Position numbers and translations under genes: made by a program. From Stichopus chloronotus (lineage: Eukaryota; Echinodermata; Holothuroidea; Aspidochirotida; Stichopodidae), in contig CM037837.1 of NCBI GenBank assembly GCA_021234535.1, positions 4,442,218-4,506,217 on the forward strand: a DNA stretch of 64,000 nucleotides, read 5' to 3'. Of the stretch, positions 1-11,130 are shown one piece after another. Numbering within the stretch: position 1 is the first letter of the stretch; every line of letters begins with the position of its first letter. Under the pieces are notes generated by a model. The model saw only the letters and a program-made list of their open reading frames with translations, made no database searches and was not told the DNA's origin.

Positions 1-3000
1 GCCTGAGAGCAATAAAGGCAGTGTGGACAGACATGATAGAGAGATAGATAGACAGAGTGACGGTGGCGGATCACAATAGCTCAAACAGTTCTTTGAGCTG
101 GTTTGAGCTAAAAAATCACTGATATTGCTTCGAAATCAAAACATTCTATGAAATGTTGCACATGTAGAGTAAGACTGTAAGACGTAAGATTGTGTGCAGC
201 CTTCCAAAAATTTTAAGGAGTGATATCCTAATGTAGTGGGTGTATATCAAATAGCCTAACCATCTTGGCAATTCATATTTCCTTACTACAGGGAACAACC
301 AACATTTTGTTAGTTGCAGGCTTCACAGTTTTTCAAGGAATATTGAAACATTTTTTTTTTTGCTTTGATCATTGATCCTAGTCACTCTAAAATGTTTAGA
401 CTAAAGCTTTGAAGAAGCAGACTATTGGTTTCGTGAAGAGATTTGGACATAGAAATATGTGTTCATTTTTGTATTTCTGTGGGTTGCCATATGTCCGCCA
501 GCTGTTATTCTGCAGATAATTTGCGTACGCAGGGCTAAGGCAGGCATAAGCTTATAATTGACAAGGATGTATACGTAGAATCCTCTGGAAACATTTGCTA
601 ACGTTGTTTTTTTCATATATATAACTTGAAAAATGTTGATTATGAGTAAAAAATAAGGGCATTCATTTACAAGAATAGTAATTTACTTCAATTTGGTGAA
701 GCTTGAGTGTGGATGGGGCATTTGGGATACACATTTGAATGGATTTATTTACCAGTTATTTTCGGATGAAACTATTTAGGGAAACACGTTTGACCTCTAC
801 CATACTGTGATCGAAAGAAGCATGGTATACAAGATACACCCGACCGGGAGTGTAAGTGGTATACCAAAATGATATTTTGAAAACGTTTAAAACGGTTTTG
901 GTTCTTCAGCGTGTGCAATGCGTATGTTGCTCACGTTGTACGTACAGTACACTGCATTAAATTCCAATGTGATTCATGCATTGGCAGGGAGCTGACACTC
1001 ACGAGTTCATGTGGTTTGGTTAACATGGCTCGCCTACACTACTGTATACTGCAGTCCCTTTGTAAGCTGCGTTGATATACTGATATACCTGGTGTGGAAT
1101 AGTCTGTTACTGGGGCTTACAGAAAATTCCAAACCACAAGCTTCAAGGTGTGTTCAAGGTGTGCAAGAAAGCCGCGTACTTTACCGGGCATATTGCACAC
1201 AAGTTAGCATTTTAGTAAGAAGACAATGAAAGATTAAAATTAAGTAAACAATGGCGCAAGACGTAAAAACTAGAGGGTCAATGACGCAAACTTCGACTAA
1301 AGACGGCATACAAGTTAGTAACGCTATTAAAATTAAGTAAACAATGGCACAAGACGTAAAAACAAAACAAATCGAGAGAATAAGGAACGTTCCATAATAC
1401 CATATACCTGTCTGGATAAACAGTTGCAAGGCCGATGTAACTAATGATACGTGTACTTTCCATCACATAAGGTAAATGAGAACAAAAGACGAGTGGATTA
1501 CATGTACTTTTTCATCTCGTTACTACAAACTGGAAACGTGCATGTTGGTAGAAAAATAAAATACCACCTTTCCAGTAATTCCCGCCAAAAAGAAACCTCA
1601 CTGATGTAAAGGCAGGAAAAATGTGAGCTAAAGTACTGTACGGCTTTTAACTACAGTTTTGAGCCCATTCGCCTTTTGATTCTGTGCTGGGGTCTGCTTC
1701 CAATCCAACCAACACATCTGTCATGTTAATGTTGCCGAGTTCTGTTGGAAGTACACAATGTATGGGCTCTTTGCCTTTACATGGAAGTATGTGCAAGACT
1801 GATCAGGGATCTCTTACTCTAAATGACAGCTCCCTGGATTGATTAGTGTAGCGTTCTCACTTTTGAATGACGATAAAATATTGAAAATAATGGGAAAATA
1901 CTGACATTGCTACACATTGGACATTTTTAATTTTTCACATATTTTTTTTTTGTCTTTCAATTTTTCATGTTGTCCTTGTTGTATTAAGATCTCTAGCACT
2001 CAGACTAGAGGTGAACTGACTCGAAATTGGCCCAGAACTGAGACCACTAGGATCAAAATTGGCTTGAACTCAAATTAGGTGGGCTCAGTTACAGCTCTCC
2101 AACCCTTTAGGAAATATTTAGGAGACGTGTTTAGATATCCACAATGCAAAGAAGGCTGCTGCTACAGTAATGGTTACAGAGCAATGATAACATCATTGCA
2201 CAGTAAAGGTTCTAGTTGTATTGAGATATGTTACAAACAGGAAATGATGTAGCATCATAAACTGAGCCAATTTTAATTGGCTATTGTTAAAGGTAATGGA
2301 ATTTCTGATGGGACTCTTTATCAACGAAGCAATTAGACAGATGATTATGAGACAACGCTTTTAGACAATTGCTTTTAGACAATGGAAAATGCAAATAGGA
2401 TACTCAGAGTGTTTGAGTGTACAGCTTCTTTTGACAGGGCTATACCATACAGTATCATGAAGGGGTGCCAAAACAATCAAATTACTGTAAACATACCATG
2501 AACTACAAGAAATGAAGAAGGAACTTACTTTCAGCATGAACACATAAAAGAGGCACTGCTTGTAAAGTGGAGAGGGCAGCAGGCAAGAATGGGTCATTGC
2601 CTCGGTAAGGATCAGTGTATGAAGTTGCTGTACTATATTAGCACACCACTGTAACATGCATCTGCAGCAAAACAGTTCACCCTGGCGAGCTCATGGAAAA
2701 TGCGTAAGATGAGCCATTGCGACAGCCCTTTTTGTCATGTTTTCAGGTATCCTCACTATTTTTTTTTTTTAAAAATTTAACTTGGATGCTGAAGAGTATC
2801 GAATAAAGTACAGGTGATGTGGCAATTAAGGCAATGAAGGAGACTCTGTCAGATGCGTGACAACAATAACTGGCAGACTCTCTGGAGGAAACTACTGATC
2901 AGTTTCATCTCCACATGAGTCAGAGGCTAGAGGATAAGGCTAAAGTACAAATTTAATACCAATTAATAATGGATCATTTATTAAATCCCAGATGGTTCTT

Positions 3001-3769
3001 TACATATCCACTCTGTGCAGATGCCATGCAGTAGCTAGGGAGAGTAAGTGCAGGTTGTGAGGGAGACTATACAACTGTTCTGTGATTCCTTTCCCGATGA
3101 GTCATACGAGACGTCTCCTGCAAAGATTACGACTTCTGACTTAGAGGCTAAGGTTATGAATAATGAAACGCTTTTAATCTTATGTGAGAATGGGAAACAC
3201 CATTAGCCCTGAAATTTTGACCAATAAAATCCCTAATCCTACAATGGGGAAATAACATTTAAATATGAAATCTTTTTTTTTTTTAAACAAAAGGGACATG
3301 CTTTACTGTAAACAAAAATTTACTACTTTTGTCAATTGAGAATCCTGAAAGTACAAAGAGTGCAAATTACAGTGTATTGTGTACACTACATGCTGAAACT
3401 TGAATCTGTAATATACTGTACTGTGCATTTTTGTACTAAAAAATTGAATCTGGAAGGGGAACCCTCTCTACAAGAAATTTTGGGAGGAATTTTTCAAAAT
3501 AAAGGAGGGAGTTATCACTTTGTAAAGATATTGCACTTTATTGTGTGTATTTAAAATTGTAGCTACACCTCAGTTGTCAGGAAAAGTGTACAGGATTTTC
3601 CCATTTAAGATTAACTTTGTGTGGGATTCAGAAAACAAATGCAGGCCTTAGCACAAACACTGATATACTGTACATTTCACAATCACAACTATGGTAAACT
3701 GGTCAACTATACTATTGTGGAGCAGAATATACGCAGGAGTAGCAACACTGTATGAATCTCAAAGCTCAC
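1..3769. other. Gene-free stretch, left edge
   Basis: I see no exon, RNA gene or complete mobile element here. The open frames are short, lack recognisable domains and look like chance. The stretch contains a partial direct duplication (about 1198-1363), homopolymer A/T runs (for example 352-361 and 2760-2771) and scattered TACTGTA-type words. If the minus-strand phosphatase gene continues to the left, this is intronic DNA of that gene. Confidence 0.5.
1198..1363. repeat. Imperfect direct repeat, two copies
   Basis: The words 'attaaaattaagtaaaca' followed by 'atggcgcaagacgtaaaaac' occur near 1233-1269 and again, with one change, near 1326-1363, an offset of 93 bases. 'caagttag' precedes each copy. 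This is a local duplication with a diverged middle. Confidence 0.7.
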
Positions 3770-3990
3770 TGGTTTGGTGATTTACGAAGGACTCACTCAC
3801 CTGTCTCGTACCAACAAATGCACTCCCATCTACCGTACCAAGAGTACTGGTACCCTTTAACATAGCTACTGGTGCCGTCTGGCCTGATACCGGACTGGCA
3901 CTTCCCTCCCATTCTCCCATCCTTATGTGCGAAGAGCACCTGTAAATTTGTTGTGAGGAGACAGGTATGGCAAGGAGTGAAATAAATACC
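3770..3990 (-). repeat. Exon-like dispersed repeat, copy A
   Basis: On the minus strand a typical acceptor (ttacag) precedes an open segment from 3939 to 3801, which ends at ACAG followed by gtgagt. It would encode 46 residues plus one base, including H-K-D-G-R-M-G-G-K-C, V-K-G-Y-Q-Y-S-W-Y-G and W-E-C-I-C-W-Y-E-T. Related copies lie at about 6070-6215, 6410-6575, 6935-7045 and 52090-52245, in both orientations, so it is a dispersed repeat, not a unique exon. A short inverted piece of its own end (GAGACAG..GGAGTGAA) sits on the plus strand at about 3959-3985. The reading phase could splice to the upstream phosphatase exon, but the product does not resemble a 5-phosphatase. I do not recognise the domain. 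Confidence 0.6.
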
Positions 3991-6069
3991 CATTACTTCT
4001 ATAAATTTCTTAAGGATAATTTTCCTCTCTTGTGACTGTGGATCTAATTTAAATTCTTTTGCTTTTGTTTGTTTTGTTTTCTTTTGGTTTTGTTTCTTTT
4101 TCAATGGTCGCTGGTCTTGTTTAAACAAATTCTGTTTTTCTACTATACTTCATCTGACAGCTAAAACCCTTTTCTTTTCTTTTTTTTTTTAAATTTGTCT
4201 GCCCAATCTTGCACATATGAAAAATAAATTTGGAAACTGAAATCACTTTCTAAGCAGATTAATTTAAAATCCTTTTTCCCAAATGCATGCCTCTGTTTCA
4301 TGTTTATTTAATAACAAACTGCCAATCATCAAAGTGTTAAAATTTTCATGGAAATTGTCATACCTGTATATTGACAGAAATATCATTAATTTTCATCCGA
4401 CTAAAATTTGGGTTCTCCCCAGTGTGAATCAGGGGATCCAATAAACTAAGAAAGTAACATTAAACGCAAAACCAGACTGCAAGACGCATTGCGACTTTGG
4501 TGGTGTAACCTAGCCCAGTGACTCGCAGTAATAGGAATTGGGGATCCACCCATGTATTAAAGCAAGTGTTCACCTAAGAAACATACAAAGAATTTGAAGG
4601 TTTAGGTCAGCTGTTCACAAACCTTTCTCAATTTCTCCTGTACATTTCAACCTTTGAGCATAGCAGTTTTAGAGTATGGTATGATCCTCTTAAAACAGGA
4701 TTTCTCAGCTACTCTCTCCTTTTAAATTCTCAATCGATTGAATGGACAGTAACAAGTATGCAATGCTTTCTTGAGGGTGGATTATTATCAAAAGGATTTC
4801 AAGACCAAAACAGCGAAAGACTCTTTAAAATGAATAAATAATACTTAGTATTAGCAAATTAGAGTCTTTGCAAAGTTATTTGAAAAGGTAAAATTCTATG
4901 TGGCTTTCTTTAGTTTGTACTTTAAATGTCAGACGGTCAGTCCATGGGTCTATACTGGGGCGCTGACATTTTTTGCTATCTTTTCATGCATAACAGTGAC
5001 CATGATGAAGTTACTGTACCCTGGTGTTTTTCCATGCTAAACAGAGAGTAAATCGTTAGGCAACACAAATACAGAAATGTTTTACTCACGGATAATGTGG
5101 AATGCCACATAATAACAAAAGTCACAGTATCAGTATGGGTAAGTATAGTATTGCTCATAGTGTGATGTCATAGATTCACCTGGCAAAGATTACAAACGCT
5201 ACATTTTAGGCAAAAAGTCATGTAAATTTATTGTACCTCTGACTGTGTGTGCTATGTTAGTTGGTGGATGTAGGCAAAGGTTACAAAAGCTACATTTCAG
5301 GCAAAAGGTCATGTTAATTTACTGTACACCTCTGCCTGTGTGTGCTATGTTAGTTGGTGGATGTACTGTAGTTTTCAGTCTTTGTGGCAAAACGTTTGGG
5401 ATGAATAAAAGAGACTTCTGCTGAGGGAACTCTGTAAGTTCTTCTTATGTTTTTTCACATGTTTGTATTGAATTAGAGACACACATATATAGAGTGGGTG
5501 TGTAATAGGTATGTCAGAATATGTAATATAGTGATTTAATGGGTGAAAGTAAGTCGTTACATTAATGCTTGCTTTAATTTGGATGGAATCCCAAAATGCC
5601 AAATGTAAAAGATGATATGTCAATTCAATGCATAGCCACTAAAAGCAAATATTCTGGAGTTTTCTGTATTTTTTCAGGCGATGAGAACACACTTTTCTTC
5701 TTGGAATTTATCGACTTACTGGTTGCGCTTGCTCCCATCAGTCCATAACTAGGGGAACATGTGGCAATTGACAAGTTGCTTTCTAGTGATTATTTAATCA
5801 TTTAACCTAATATTAAAAACAGTCAAAACATCTAACAAGTTTATGATATCTATAGCACTAAGGTTCACTAACTTCAGATCCAAAGAATAGAACGTCTACA
5901 ACTACTGTATAGAAAATATTTTGAAGGAAGATGGGACATTGCCAAACTGACCTCAAGGGAAAACTAGGATAGTTTCCATTAATGCATACAACATGGATTC
6001 CAACAACAGCTGTGAATATGGTAAGAAAGTCTTGGAGAAGTTAAACATCCCAAAACTCACCTGGTTTGG
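3991..6069. other. Gene-free stretch
   Basis: AT-rich sequence with pyrimidine-rich tracts at about 4060-4190. The only clear structure is the 91-base tandem duplication at 5182-5365, listed separately. I see no exon with splice signals and recognisable coding content. Confidence 0.5.
5182..5365. repeat. Two-copy tandem duplication, 91-base unit
   Basis: The segment beginning ggcaaagattacaaacgcta (5182) is repeated from 5273 as ggcaaaggttacaaaagcta. Both copies end in 'tgtgctatgttagttggtgg' plus 'atgta'. Divergence between copies is low, so the duplication is fairly recent. Confidence 0.9.
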
Positions 6070-6215
6070 ATATTTACGAGTGACATACTTCCCTGTTTCC
6101 ACACAACTATTGCACATTCCAATACCATTCCAGAAGTAACTGGTAACCTGACACCACCTCTACCTTCATCCTAAGCCAGAATGGAATAGCCCATCATTCC
6201 CAAACTACCACCCTC
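6070..6215 (-). repeat. Exon-like dispersed repeat, copy B (foldback arm)
   Basis: Minus-strand relative of copy A. It shares the flank tggtttgg..atttacga and the stretch around the W/C-rich motif. The donor is lost: the position that reads ACAG-gtgagt in copy A reads ACAG-ggaagt here. It pairs as an inverted repeat with the plus-strand copy at 6410-6575, separated by about 200 bases. Confidence 0.7.
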
Positions 6216-6409
6216 AAGCCTTTGTGGTGGACGCTTTTGTCGTTGTCTCGAGAAAACCTGAACTAGCAGGGGAAAAAGAGCTACTTATTGGAATCCAGGT
6301 GAGAGGCTCCTGAAAATGATAAGGTTATGCCACAAAAGCAGAATCCTCACAAACTTGGAAACAATAAAAAAAAAAAAAACACACCCGTATAGGTAATTCC
6401 AGCAACCAG

Positions 6410-6575
6410 CACTTTTGGGTGGTAGTTTGGGAAGGGCAGGCTATTCCATTCTGGGTTAGGGCAAAGGTAGAGGTGGTGTCAAAGGTTACCAGTTACTTCT
6501 GGCACGGTAGTGGTACGTGCAATAGTTGTGTGGAGACAGAAGAGTGGGGAGCGAAGTTAATATCTGGGCTCCCAA
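6410..6575 (+). repeat. Exon-like dispersed repeat, copy C (foldback arm)
   Basis: Plus-strand relative of copies A and B. Its open frame contains F-W-H-G-S-G-T-C-N-S-C-V-E-T, aligning with S-W-Y-G-R-W-E-C-I-C-W-Y-E-T of copy A. The donor GT is lost (ACAG followed by aagagt). With copy B it forms a large hairpin-capable inverted repeat. Confidence 0.7.
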
Positions 6576-6934
6576 GGTTGGTGGTGAAAATTGATAACAA
6601 TATTTAATGTTACACAATTTAGAGATGGACTTTTGAAAGGCTAGCTTAACAAGAAAAAATCCACCAAATATTCTCTGAAAAGTGGTTTCCGTGAATCATT
6701 TCATTCCTTTTTCTTCTTTAACTAAAATCCTCAGATAAAACTGAAACAGTTGTTCATCAACATCTCAACCATATGCTTTCTCCTGACACACAGTACACTC
6801 TAGCACTAAGATATAATGATAACCTCCTTGCAACTACAGTCTTAAGAATAGAAAACATTTTCTAACATGGGCCACAAATGTGGAATTTGCTCCCAGGTAC
6901 CTTAAATATACATTTTTTTTCAACACATTTTTTT

Positions 6935-7045
6935 TCTATAGTTACGGTACCATACATTTCATGCTACCAGTCTTCCCATTCTGCAAGTACCATTCGCATG
7001 GTACATGGGAGTGCATTTGTTATGCAGAGACAGGTAAGTGAGGAG
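6935..7045 (+). repeat. Exon-like dispersed repeat, copy D (3' part)
   Basis: Only the 3' half is recognisable. The frame reads K-Y-H-S-H-G-T-W-E-C-I-C-Y-A-E-T and ends at 7033 in ACAG followed by a consensus donor gtaagtg. The downstream flank (gaggagtgaagttaat) matches that of copy C, so homology extends beyond the would-be exon. Confidence 0.7.
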
Positions 7046-7772
7046 TGAAGTTAATTAAGACAACCATAAGTAGTCTAATCCTAGCTTCTTTGGATTCCTC
7101 CCTCATCCTTACATTTAAAACTCTTTTATGTATGTTTGACTTCTGTTACACAATGCTTGCAAATCTGTCATCTCTATATTTTTATCCATGTTACATTTTG
7201 TTAATAATATGACTGCATTTCCATTTGTATTCTTCAGTGTTCCTGAATTGTTTTTTTTTTATCTGTTGTTAATATCCTTTGTTCTGTTTCAAAAACATTA
7301 CAGTTCAATAGCCATTTTTCGGAGACTATCAAAACAACGAGTCTTTGATCCATATATCACACCAGATCAGACAAAGGTTTTTACAGTCAGGTAGAAGAAA
7401 AACATGACAAACCCATAACCTCTGGTCCAAATCCGGGCTTTTTTTAAATAATTACATTGGTACAGAATATTTTGCCTCAATATACGTATAGCATGAATAT
7501 ATACGACTACCAGAAAGGAAACCTTACTGACATACTTATCACTGAAAACGGACAAAGACGCTGCTGCAATCACACAGATAAGTTTTCATGCTTTGTAAGT
7601 CAGATGATTTATGAAGATTGCTAGATTCATTTCAACATGCTGAATCATATTCAAGCGGCGATGTTAATGCCAAATTCCCCTTTGGTGGAAGAAGGATGTA
7701 TAGTTAGCAGACCTAAAATCTCAGTTTGAGCGAGAGGGTGGTGTTGAAGAAGCACGATGACATGTCGTGATG
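7046..7772. other. Gene-free stretch
   Basis: No repeat or exon recognised. It contains T-rich runs at about 7247-7260 and two short overlapping open frames in opposite orientations without domain similarity. Confidence 0.5.
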
Positions 7773-8142
7773 TTAAAGGAGCATAGGGCATATCCATAGC
7801 GTGGATTGTTGTTTGGTAGAATATTATCAATGTTTACAGTACCTGGAATCTGCAGGTAGACATTGATGTCCTTTAACCAACAACATTCCTGCTACAAAGT
7901 TAAAGAGAGGCATAAAAGACATACTCATGAATATTACCTTGCACTACACAACATAAGAAAATTCAAATATTAACCTTTTTTTTCCCTCTCTAATGGGGCG
8001 CCCTCTAACAAAAATCATCATTGGGAGATCATTTTTTGTGACAAATCCGTTAAATAGGTATGCTTCTACTCAATTTGGAGAAAGAAAGAGCAAAAAGTTA
8101 TTTACTTTAAGATGTATTTTACCATGATCTATGCTCCTTTAA
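7773..8142. mobile_element. TTAA-flanked MITE (piggyBac-like)
   Basis: The left end reads TTAAAGGAGCATAG and the right end reads CTATGCTCCTTTAA, perfect 14-base terminal inverted repeats. TTAA is at both outer edges (7773-7776 and 8139-8142). TTAA is the target-site duplication of piggyBac-superfamily transposons. The 370-base interior has no transposase frame, so this is a non-autonomous element. The superfamily assignment rests on the TTAA ends only. Confidence 0.7.
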
Positions 8143-8698
8143 AAATCACTGCAGCTCAATGCAAAAATTATGATAATAACAACACAAAACTTATAATGTG
8201 CCAAATCATCTTATGTGAGCATGGCATTGTTCCACAAACTATGATGAGAGATAAAGCAAACGGAACAAATGATGAACAAGTTAAATCCAAAAAGCAAAAA
8301 AAATAGTCACTTTCAACAAAGAAACACTTACCCAAAGCCCTCCTAAGCCTGTCCTGGTGAAAGCAGTGTGTATGTTATGAAGGAAAGGTAAGTGCAGCAT
8401 TCTAGCATAGAGAAGAATCAGCAACCCCTGTAACCTGTTTGAAGACACCTGACAGATTCAGAATAAGAACAGTGTTAAAACTTCGTGAGAACGGCATTGT
8501 AAACAAAGATCTGCTTATCATACAGTGCAATCATGATCATAGAGTGATATACTAACATATCGAGGGAACTACTGGCTGCAACATGCAAATTTCATCAGTT
8601 TGCAGCAGATTTCACTTTATTACTGTACAGAGATATTTTATGGTGACACTACAAATAAAAAAGAACCAGAAATAGTGTGGTATAAAAGTGTACTGTAC
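8143..8698. other. Gene-free stretch before the retrotransposon
   Basis: No gene or repeat recognised. The stretch ends at the TAA-type microsatellite that flanks the retrotransposon. Confidence 0.5.
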
Positions 8699-8758
8699 AA
8701 ATAATAATAACAATAATGATAATAAATTCTAATAATATAATAATAATAATAAATAACA
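8699..8758 (+). repeat. TAA/AAT microsatellite, left flank
   Basis: An interrupted run of AAT/TAA triplets (aaataataataacaataatg and following) immediately precedes the retrotransposon. A matching TAA/AATA run follows it at about 11112-11130. Confidence 0.9.
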
Positions 8759-8784
8759 GTATAGAACAGTATAGAATCAATAGG

Positions 8785-9425
8785 ATGTTCGCCACCCAAC
8801 CTGGTAGAGTGTTCTCTGAGCTGCGCAATGATACAAACACCTCAGAGATACCCGACAAGGAACAGACATATAACTTCTGGAAAGGTGTATGGGGCAGGAC
8901 ACACAATCACAGCGAAGATGTGACGTGGGAACAACCCTGCGAAGTACCACTCCAGAGAGCCAAGCCAATTACAAGTACAGAGATCAAGCAGAAAGTCAAA
9001 AAGATGTCAAAGTGGAAGTCACCAGGGCCCAATCAAGTACAGGGATTCTGGCTCAAAAATCTGACCAGCTTACACGGCAGACTGGCAACACAACTGCAGG
9101 ACATAGTTGACCACCCTGAACATATCCCCGCATGGCTCACTACAGGCAGAACGGTCCTGATCCAGAAAGACCCAATGAAGGGTACACAGCCTAGTAATTA
9201 TCGGCCGATAACCTGCCTACCCACAACCTGGAAATTGATGTCAGGGATCCTGGCTGACCAAATAACCGCCCACCTCAACGAGCATCACATCCTCGCACAC
9301 GAACAGAAAGGGTCACGAAGCGGATGTCGAGGAACTAAAGACCAGCTGCTAATCGACAAGACCGTGACCAGTGACTCAAAGAGGAGACGTACAAACTTAG
9401 CGGTGGCGTGGATAGACTATAAGAA
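8785..9425 (+). pseudogene. Reverse transcriptase, N-terminal part (frame 1)
   Basis: The frame runs in from the upstream AAT repeat; the first Met in element-like sequence is at 8785. Recognisable RT blocks in order are W-K-S-P-G-P-N-Q-V-Q-G-F-W-L-K (about 9013-9057), L-I-Q-K followed by N-Y-R-P-I-T-C-L (about 9157-9219), E-Q-K-G-S-R-S-G-C-R-G-T (about 9301-9336) and A-W-I-D-Y-K (from about 9406). In the last block, the Asp at 9415 is the expected first catalytic aspartate of motif A. Directly after it, at 9424-9425, the frame is lost and the family-typical K-A-Y-D-S-V continues only in another frame. The uninterrupted frame stops at 9465 after a nonsense tail. The domain is inactive as it stands. 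Confidence 0.85.
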
Positions 9426-9921
9426 TACGACTCTGTCCCACATTCCTGGATACTGCACAGTATGAAGGCACATCGGGTCGACCCTAAGATCACGAGGCTC
9501 ATAGAGATGTCAATGAAGAACTGGAACACCGCTCTAACTTGCGGAGGAGAACATCTCACCAACATTAAGATCAAGTGCGGCATATTCCAGGGGGATGCGC
9601 TCTCACCACTCCTGTTCTGTGTAGCCCTCAATCCCTTGAGTTACATACTTCGTAAGGCCAAGCAAGAGTATACACTCAAGACAGGCCATAAAATCAACCA
9701 CCTCCTGTATATGGATGACCTCAAACTATACGCCAAAAATGAAAAGGATTTGACGGCACTAGTAGAAACGGTCCGGATATTCACCAACGACATCAAGATG
9801 GAGTTCGGGCTCGATAAATGTGCCAGGCAGGTCATCGTCAGAGGAAAAATCAGGCTGACCGATGGGCTTGACCTTGACATGGGAAAGATCAGGGATGCCG
9901 ACCTGAATGAAGGATATAAAT
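9426..9921 (+). pseudogene. Reverse transcriptase, catalytic palm (frame 2)
   Basis: From the TAC at 9426 the frame reads Y-D-S-V-P-H-S-W-I-L, continuing motif A. It then carries motif B (G-D-A-L-S-P-L-L-F-C, about 9592-9621), the catalytic Y-M-D-D box (about 9708-9719), F-G-L-D-K-C (motif D, about 9804-9821) and Y-K-Y-L-G-I-L (motif E region, 9915-9935). The nominal frame continues to 9989, but similarity to the family ends just after Y-K-Y-L-G-I-L. The catalytic residues visible here are intact; the damage is at both ends of this segment. Confidence 0.85.
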
Positions 9922-11052
9922 ACCTGGGCATACTCCAGAATACCTGTGATCACTTACACGGCAGGCATAATAAACTGGTCTCAAAATGAGCTGGCAGAAC
10001 TCGACAGGAAGACAAGAAAGACACTAACAATGTATGGCGGACTACACCCTAGAGCTGATGTGCACCGTCTGTACACTCCAAGAAAGAATGGTGGAAGGGG
10101 TCTGAGAGAAGTCGCAGCCTCTGTGACATTCCAGTGTGCCGGCCTCCAGGAATACATCATGGAAGCCAAGGACTCAGACCCATTGATAGAGGCTGTATGG
10201 CAAAATAATGTACTAACAAATTACAAACCAAAGAAAGTAGCCATGGCAGATTGGAAAAAACAATATGAAGAGAAGTGGTCAACGAAGCTGCTCCATGGCC
10301 AATATCGCAGACAAGTCCCACAGATCACGGCCATGGAAAACACCTACCGATGGCTGAAAGACAGCATGGGGCTGAAAATTGAAACTGAGGCACTCATAAC
10401 GGCTGCTCAAGACCAAGCCCCAAATACTAAGTGCCATCAGGCCAAAATACTCTACACAACAACAGACCCATTGTGCAGAATGTGTGGAGACAAGGATGAG
10501 ACCGTCGCCCATATAACGACTGCTTGCCCTAAGATTGCCGGAAGCCTCTGCAAAACCAGACATGACAACATCGCAACAGTCCTCCACCATAAAGTGTGTC
10601 AGCACTATGGAATACAGACGGAACACAGTAACACATGGCTCCACAAGCCCAACCCGACCGAAGAAAATGATAAAACCAAGATCCTCTGGGACTTCGAAGT
10701 TCGAACAGATAGAGTAATCCCTGCGAGAAGACCAGACCTGGTAATAATGGACAAGACGGCCAAACAAGCAACAATAGTAGATGTGGCCGTACCCAATGAT
10801 ACCCACATAAATGAGAACAGAGAAAAAATAGAAAAATACCAGGACTTACGACTTGAGGTACAGAGGATGTGGAATGTCAGGGCAAAAGTTGTTCCCGTGG
10901 TGGTCGGAGCACTAGGAACCATCACCAATAACCTGGAGGCATACTTGGGTCAGATACCAGGCAACCATGAAGTTAGACCACTGATAAAAACAACATTACT
11001 GGGAAGTGCCCACATTCTGAGACGAGTGCTCGACCTCCCAGGATCCGGGTAG
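9922..11052 (+). pseudogene. RT thumb, CCHC finger and REL endonuclease (frame 3)
   Basis: The third frame picks up at I-N-T-W-A (9916-9930 region) and continues with A-G-I-I-N-W and R-A-D-V-H-R-L-Y. A zinc finger of the form C-x2-C-x8-H-x4-C begins at 10474. The endonuclease core is R-P-D-L-V (10729-10743) followed by V-D-V-A-V-P (Asp at 10780), a PD-x14-D arrangement close to the R2/R4 PD-x12-14-D nuclease motif. The stop is the TAG at 11050-11052. The CCHC and nuclease residues appear intact. Relative to its family a short stretch between the motif E region and I-N-T-W-A is missing, apparently by deletion. Confidence 0.85.
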
Positions 11053-11111
11053 GACCCCGAGGTGTGAGAAGAAGACGCAAAAATGAAGTCCGACCGAGAG
11101 GTTGTGAAAGA

Positions 11112-11130
11112 ATAATAATAATAAATAAAT
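11112..11130 (+). repeat. TAA/AATA microsatellite, right flank
   Basis: The run aataataataataaataaat directly follows the 3' end of the retrotransposon. It is either the target TAA tract or element-derived 3' TAA repeats. Confidence 0.85.

Larger units (their letters stand above)
8759..11130 (+). mobile_element. R4/Dong-clade non-LTR retrotransposon, 5'-truncated and decayed
   Basis: A plus-strand element encoding a reverse transcriptase followed by a CCHC finger and a restriction-enzyme-like endonuclease. That order is typical of the R2/R4 group of site-specific non-LTR retrotransposons and differs from LINEs with an APE nuclease. It lacks the N-terminal zinc-finger/Myb region, so it is truncated at the 5' end near the start of the RT domain. 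The frame breaks near 9424 and again at 9922-9930. A short 3' untranslated region (11053-11111) runs into TAA/AATA repeats. Dong of Bombyx mori, in the R4 clade, is reported to insert in TAA repeats, which matches the setting here. Clade assignment comes from domain order and target, not from a tree. Confidence 0.85.
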
